Source: Bifidobacterium ruminantium DSM 6489 (GTDB lineage Bacteria; Actinomycetota; Actinomycetes; Actinomycetales; Bifidobacteriaceae). From it: 64,000 nucleotides of DNA. The position numbers were made by a program, and so were the translations under genes. The stretch's first letter is position 1; every line of letters begins with the position of its first letter. Positions 63,464 through 64,000 of this stretch are shown here, one piece after another. The notes beneath the pieces are model-generated. The model worked only from the letters and a program-made list of their open reading frames with translations. It did no database searches and was not told the origin of the DNA. The DNA lies in the NCBI RefSeq assembly GCF_000770925.1, contig NZ_JDTK01000012.1, forward strand, positions 23,610-87,609, written 5' to 3'.

Positions 63464-64000
63464 TTATTCCTGTGAAAGTGCTGAAAGAACGCTCAGTTTT
63501 TCCAGAATGCATTGCACAACACCATGGCGGACAGCCTCACGCCCACCGTTTAATCGCAGTTCGAAAGCGACCGTCCGTCGCGATTGAACGTCTCCGAAAC
63601 CGGATGGCAGGGAGCAGCCGATATACGCCAAACCTGCCGGCTTGTCCCCGTCCGGCCCCGGCCCGGCCACGCCGGTGGTGGACAAGCCGACGACGCAATC
63701 ACCATCCTCATCCTGCTGGTAAAGACGCGCGGTGCCGGATGCCATCTGTCGCGCCACTTCGGGATGCACCGCCCCTTCTCTGTTCAGCAGGTCGCGATCG
63801 ACGCCGAGGATCTTCGCCTTGGCACGAATATCGTAGGTCACCGCCGAACCGAGAAACACTTTCGAGGCGCCGGGGATGCGCACGAAGGCGTCGGCCAGCA
63901 ATCCGCCGGTGAGCGATTCGGCGGCGGCGATCTTGAAATGATTGTTATCACAATAGCGCAAAACGGCCGCGGCCAGCTCATCGCAGTGCGATTGGCTGGC
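63464..64000 (-). CDS. cinA: CinA-family nicotinamide-nucleotide amidase (cut by window edge)
   Basis: C-terminal CinA domain that deamidates NMN to nicotinate mononucleotide. The 179 codons in the window show '[17 protein letters not shown]', '[20 protein letters not shown]', '[24 protein letters not shown]'. These are the expected active-site segments (Ser in 'AESLTGG', Tyr, and the 'TTGVAGP' loop). The reading frame stays open to the right edge, so the true start lies outside. Whether an N-terminal MoCF domain exists cannot be seen. Confidence 0.9.
   Translation of the reverse strand, partial: ASQSHCDELAAAVLRYCDNNHFKIAAAESLTGGLLADAFVRIPGASKVFLGSAVTYDIRAKAKILGVDRDLLNREGAVHPEVARQMASGTARLYQQDEDGDCVVGLSTTGVAGPGPDGDKPAGLAYIGCSLPSGFGDVQSRRTVAFELRLNGGREAVRHGVVQCILEKLSVLSALSQE

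Overview
The window is a GC-rich actinobacterial chromosome segment. Its gene content points strongly to Bifidobacterium: pyruvate formate-lyase with its activase, a class A RNase P RNA, SepH, DUF3000, DUF3046 and DUF4193 proteins, an HrdB-type sigma factor with a basic then acidic N-terminus, and the order cinA - clgR-like - DUF3046 - recA - recX. Most of the window is ordinary core genome with short intergenic gaps and many hairpin terminators.

Layout of the core blocks. 1-6.5 kb: trigger factor (cut by the window edge), RNase D with a DUF3000 protein, pflA and pflB with a CRP-like site upstream of pflB. 6.2-14.5 kb: SPOR-like protein, NAD synthase, M20 amidohydrolase, HAD phosphatase, methionine ABC importer metQ-metN-metI, a YqeY-like protein and a CmpB-like membrane protein. 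21.6-31 kb: cyclophilin, RelA/SpoT, dUTPase, DUF4193 protein, SepH, a phosphodiesterase and topoisomerase IV subunit A. 30.8-49.8 kb: a giant Lhr helicase, a DUF2975/XRE pair divergent from a DUF4173 protein, an MFS transporter, topoisomerase IV subunit B, the principal sigma factor, a DUF4192-like protein, polyprenyl synthase, a PASTA kinase, an acyltransferase, a membrane protein and TrpD. 56-64 kb: SecA, hibernation factor, RNase P RNA, RecX, RecA with a LexA box, DUF3046, a ClgR-like regulator and CinA.

Two accessory islands stand out. Island 1 (about 14.55-21.6 kb) lies between the CmpB-like gene and the cyclophilin gene. Two diverged copies of the cyclophilin 5' region occur inside it, at 14.62 and 16.35 kb, in addition to the real one at 21.57 kb. 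It carries a Fic protein with a VbhA-like small partner, a DnaB-like protein that has lost its ATPase motifs, a divergent gene with an apparent frameshift, a protein joining an FtsZ C-terminal-like domain to a GIY-YIG nuclease, a MazF-like toxin with a RelB-like antitoxin and their operator, and remnants of IS3-type transposase. Island 2 (about 49.8-56.0 kb, trpD to secA) holds decayed MarR and MFS fragments, two related small membrane proteins, and what looks like an ABC three-component conflict system. The ATPase of that system is cut short and reads in frame into one of the membrane proteins. A sigma/ArpU-like regulator follows.

The most unusual observation is the pairing in island 1 of two inactive-looking relatives of essential cell-cycle machines, the replicative helicase DnaB and the FtsZ C-terminal domain. 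They sit on either side of one divergent promoter region with a palindromic operator. A role as decoys or modulators of host replication and division is only a hypothesis.
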